Assembly (NCBI GenBank): GCA_007118795.1
Contig: SKQX01000084.1
Coordinates: 1-5,125 of the forward strand
DNA from: Thermoflexales bacterium
Lineage (GTDB): Bacteria; Chloroflexota; Anaerolineae; B4-G1
Length of the DNA: 5,125 nucleotides
Direction of reading: 5' to 3'
Below, one piece after another: positions 4,849 through 5,125 of this stretch (positions are counted from its first letter, which is position 1; each line of letters begins with the position of its first letter). Below the pieces are notes generated by a model. The model was not told the DNA's origin. It was given only the letters and a program-made list of their open reading frames with translations, and did not search any database. The translations under genes were made by a program, and so were the position numbers.

Positions 4849-5017
4849 ATTTCGGATCTGAAGATATGGGCCGACGGAGGGAGCCAGTTGGAGACCTTGA
4901 AGGTTTCAGCACACACAGGAACGACGGGGCGGAGGTGCCGTTGCCATCGTTAAGCCGTGATAGGATCGAGGCTGCGCACCCACTGGATCCTCCAGAGTGC
5001 CGCACGGGGCGAATAGC
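4849..5017. other. Spacer between the iPGM-type gene and the tRNA-Val terminator
   Basis: No gene and no clear plus-strand intrinsic terminator for the iPGM-type transcript is seen. The only notable element is the promoter-like block at 4951-4966. An open frame running through it has no family features. Confidence 0.5.
4951..4966 (+). promoter_or_regulatory. Possible extended -10 promoter element
   Basis: GCCGTGATAGGATC (4954-4967) matches GCCGTGATAGAATC of the iPGM promoter (3131-3144) at 13 of 14 positions, including the TGA extension. A good -35 at 17 bp is lacking; TTGCCA (4941-4946) is only 14 bp away. It points into the antisense of tRNA-Val or towards a gene beyond the window. Confidence 0.3.
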
Positions 5018-5046
5018 AAAACCGGCTGGAATCGGAACCAGCCGGT
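5018..5046 (-). terminator. Intrinsic terminator after tRNA-Val
   Basis: On the minus strand a 9-bp stem, ACCGGCTGG against CCAGCCGGT (5021-5029 and 5038-5046), with an 8-nt loop is followed by TTTT. It starts four bases after the encoded CCA of the tRNA. On the plus strand no T-run follows, so it acts for the tRNA. Confidence 0.82.
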
Positions 5047-5049
5047 CGG

Positions 5050-5125
5050 TGGTGGGCGGTGCAAGACTTGAACTTGCGACCTCCACGATGTCAACGTGGC
5101 GCTCTGGCCAACTGAGCTAACCGCC
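5050..5125 (-). tRNA. tRNA-Val (anticodon GAC), missing only base 1 at the window edge
   Basis: On the minus strand the cloverleaf is complete except for the first acceptor base. The acceptor GGCGGT pairs within ACCGCCC (5054-5060). The D-arm is GCTC/GAGC with AGTTGGCCA, and the anticodon stem is CCACG/CGTGG with loop TTGACAT (5088-5094), giving GAC at 5090-5092. The variable loop is AGGTC, and the T-arm is GCAAG-TTCAAGT-CTTGC. The discriminator is A (5053) and CCA is encoded at 5050-5052. GAC reads valine codons GUC and GUU. Mature length without CCA would be 74 nt. The gene is convergent with the iPGM-type gene and has its own terminator. Confidence 0.95.

Noticed and set aside
5018..5046. 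Bidirectional terminator also serving the iPGM-type gene
   Set aside because: On the plus strand the stem is followed by GC-rich sequence without a T-run, so only the tRNA direction is supported.
4707..5120. 137-residue plus-strand open frame running into the tRNA
   Set aside because: It overlaps the end of the iPGM-type gene out of frame and crosses the terminator and tRNA-Val; no protein features.
1..5125. CRISPR array, insertion sequence or phage genes
   Set aside because: No regularly spaced repeats with spacers, no transposase or integrase motifs and no phage-type proteins were seen; the tRNA-Val 3' end shows no nearby duplicate that would mark an attachment site.

Overview
The window comes from a GC-rich bacterial chromosome. 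It carries a partial threonyl-tRNA synthetase gene on the minus strand behind a complete transcriptional T-box leader, a LOG-family gene and a phosphoglycerate mutase-type gene on the plus strand, and a tRNA-Val gene (cut by one base at the window end) on the minus strand. High GC, a T-box with an intrinsic terminator and sigma-A-type promoters point to a GC-rich Chloroflexota (Thermomicrobia-like) or a GC-rich Firmicute. That placement is an inference from style, not from a database match.

Layout: 1-1048 (-) thrS, 3' end outside the window; 1049-1147 (-) leader DNA between attenuator and start codon; 1150-1424 (-) T-box with specifier ACC, T-box bulge, antiterminator and competing terminator; 1431-1458 (-) a consensus promoter. 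A gene-free stretch at about 1460-1847 holds a strong hairpin and a degenerate direct repeat. Next come a sigma-A promoter at 1848-1876, a leader of about 150 nt, and the LOG-family CDS at 2035-2808. The second gene-free stretch (2809-3114) holds a 10-bp hairpin and a 10-nt-period repeat, and is followed by an extended -10 promoter (3115-3143) and a 536-residue CDS at 3238-4848. The end holds a promoter-like element, an intrinsic terminator and tRNA-Val(GAC).

The outstanding item is the 3238-4848 gene. It contains all sequence blocks of cofactor-independent phosphoglycerate mutase (iPGM), but in circularly permuted order: the family's C-terminal half comes first, then a short Gly/Pro/Arg linker, then the family's N-terminal half. 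All seven expected metal ligands are present with near-canonical spacing. The substrate-site loop that normally reads DGRD reads GRRG, so the expected Asp is missing. A promoter just upstream and the absence of flanking iPGM fragments argue for a real stand-alone permuted enzyme rather than a broken tandem duplication.

The genes appear to be independently expressed: each has its own recognisable promoter, and thrS responds to uncharged tRNA-Thr through its T-box. There is no evident shared pathway beyond housekeeping functions (translation, central carbon metabolism, nucleotide-derived metabolite hydrolysis).
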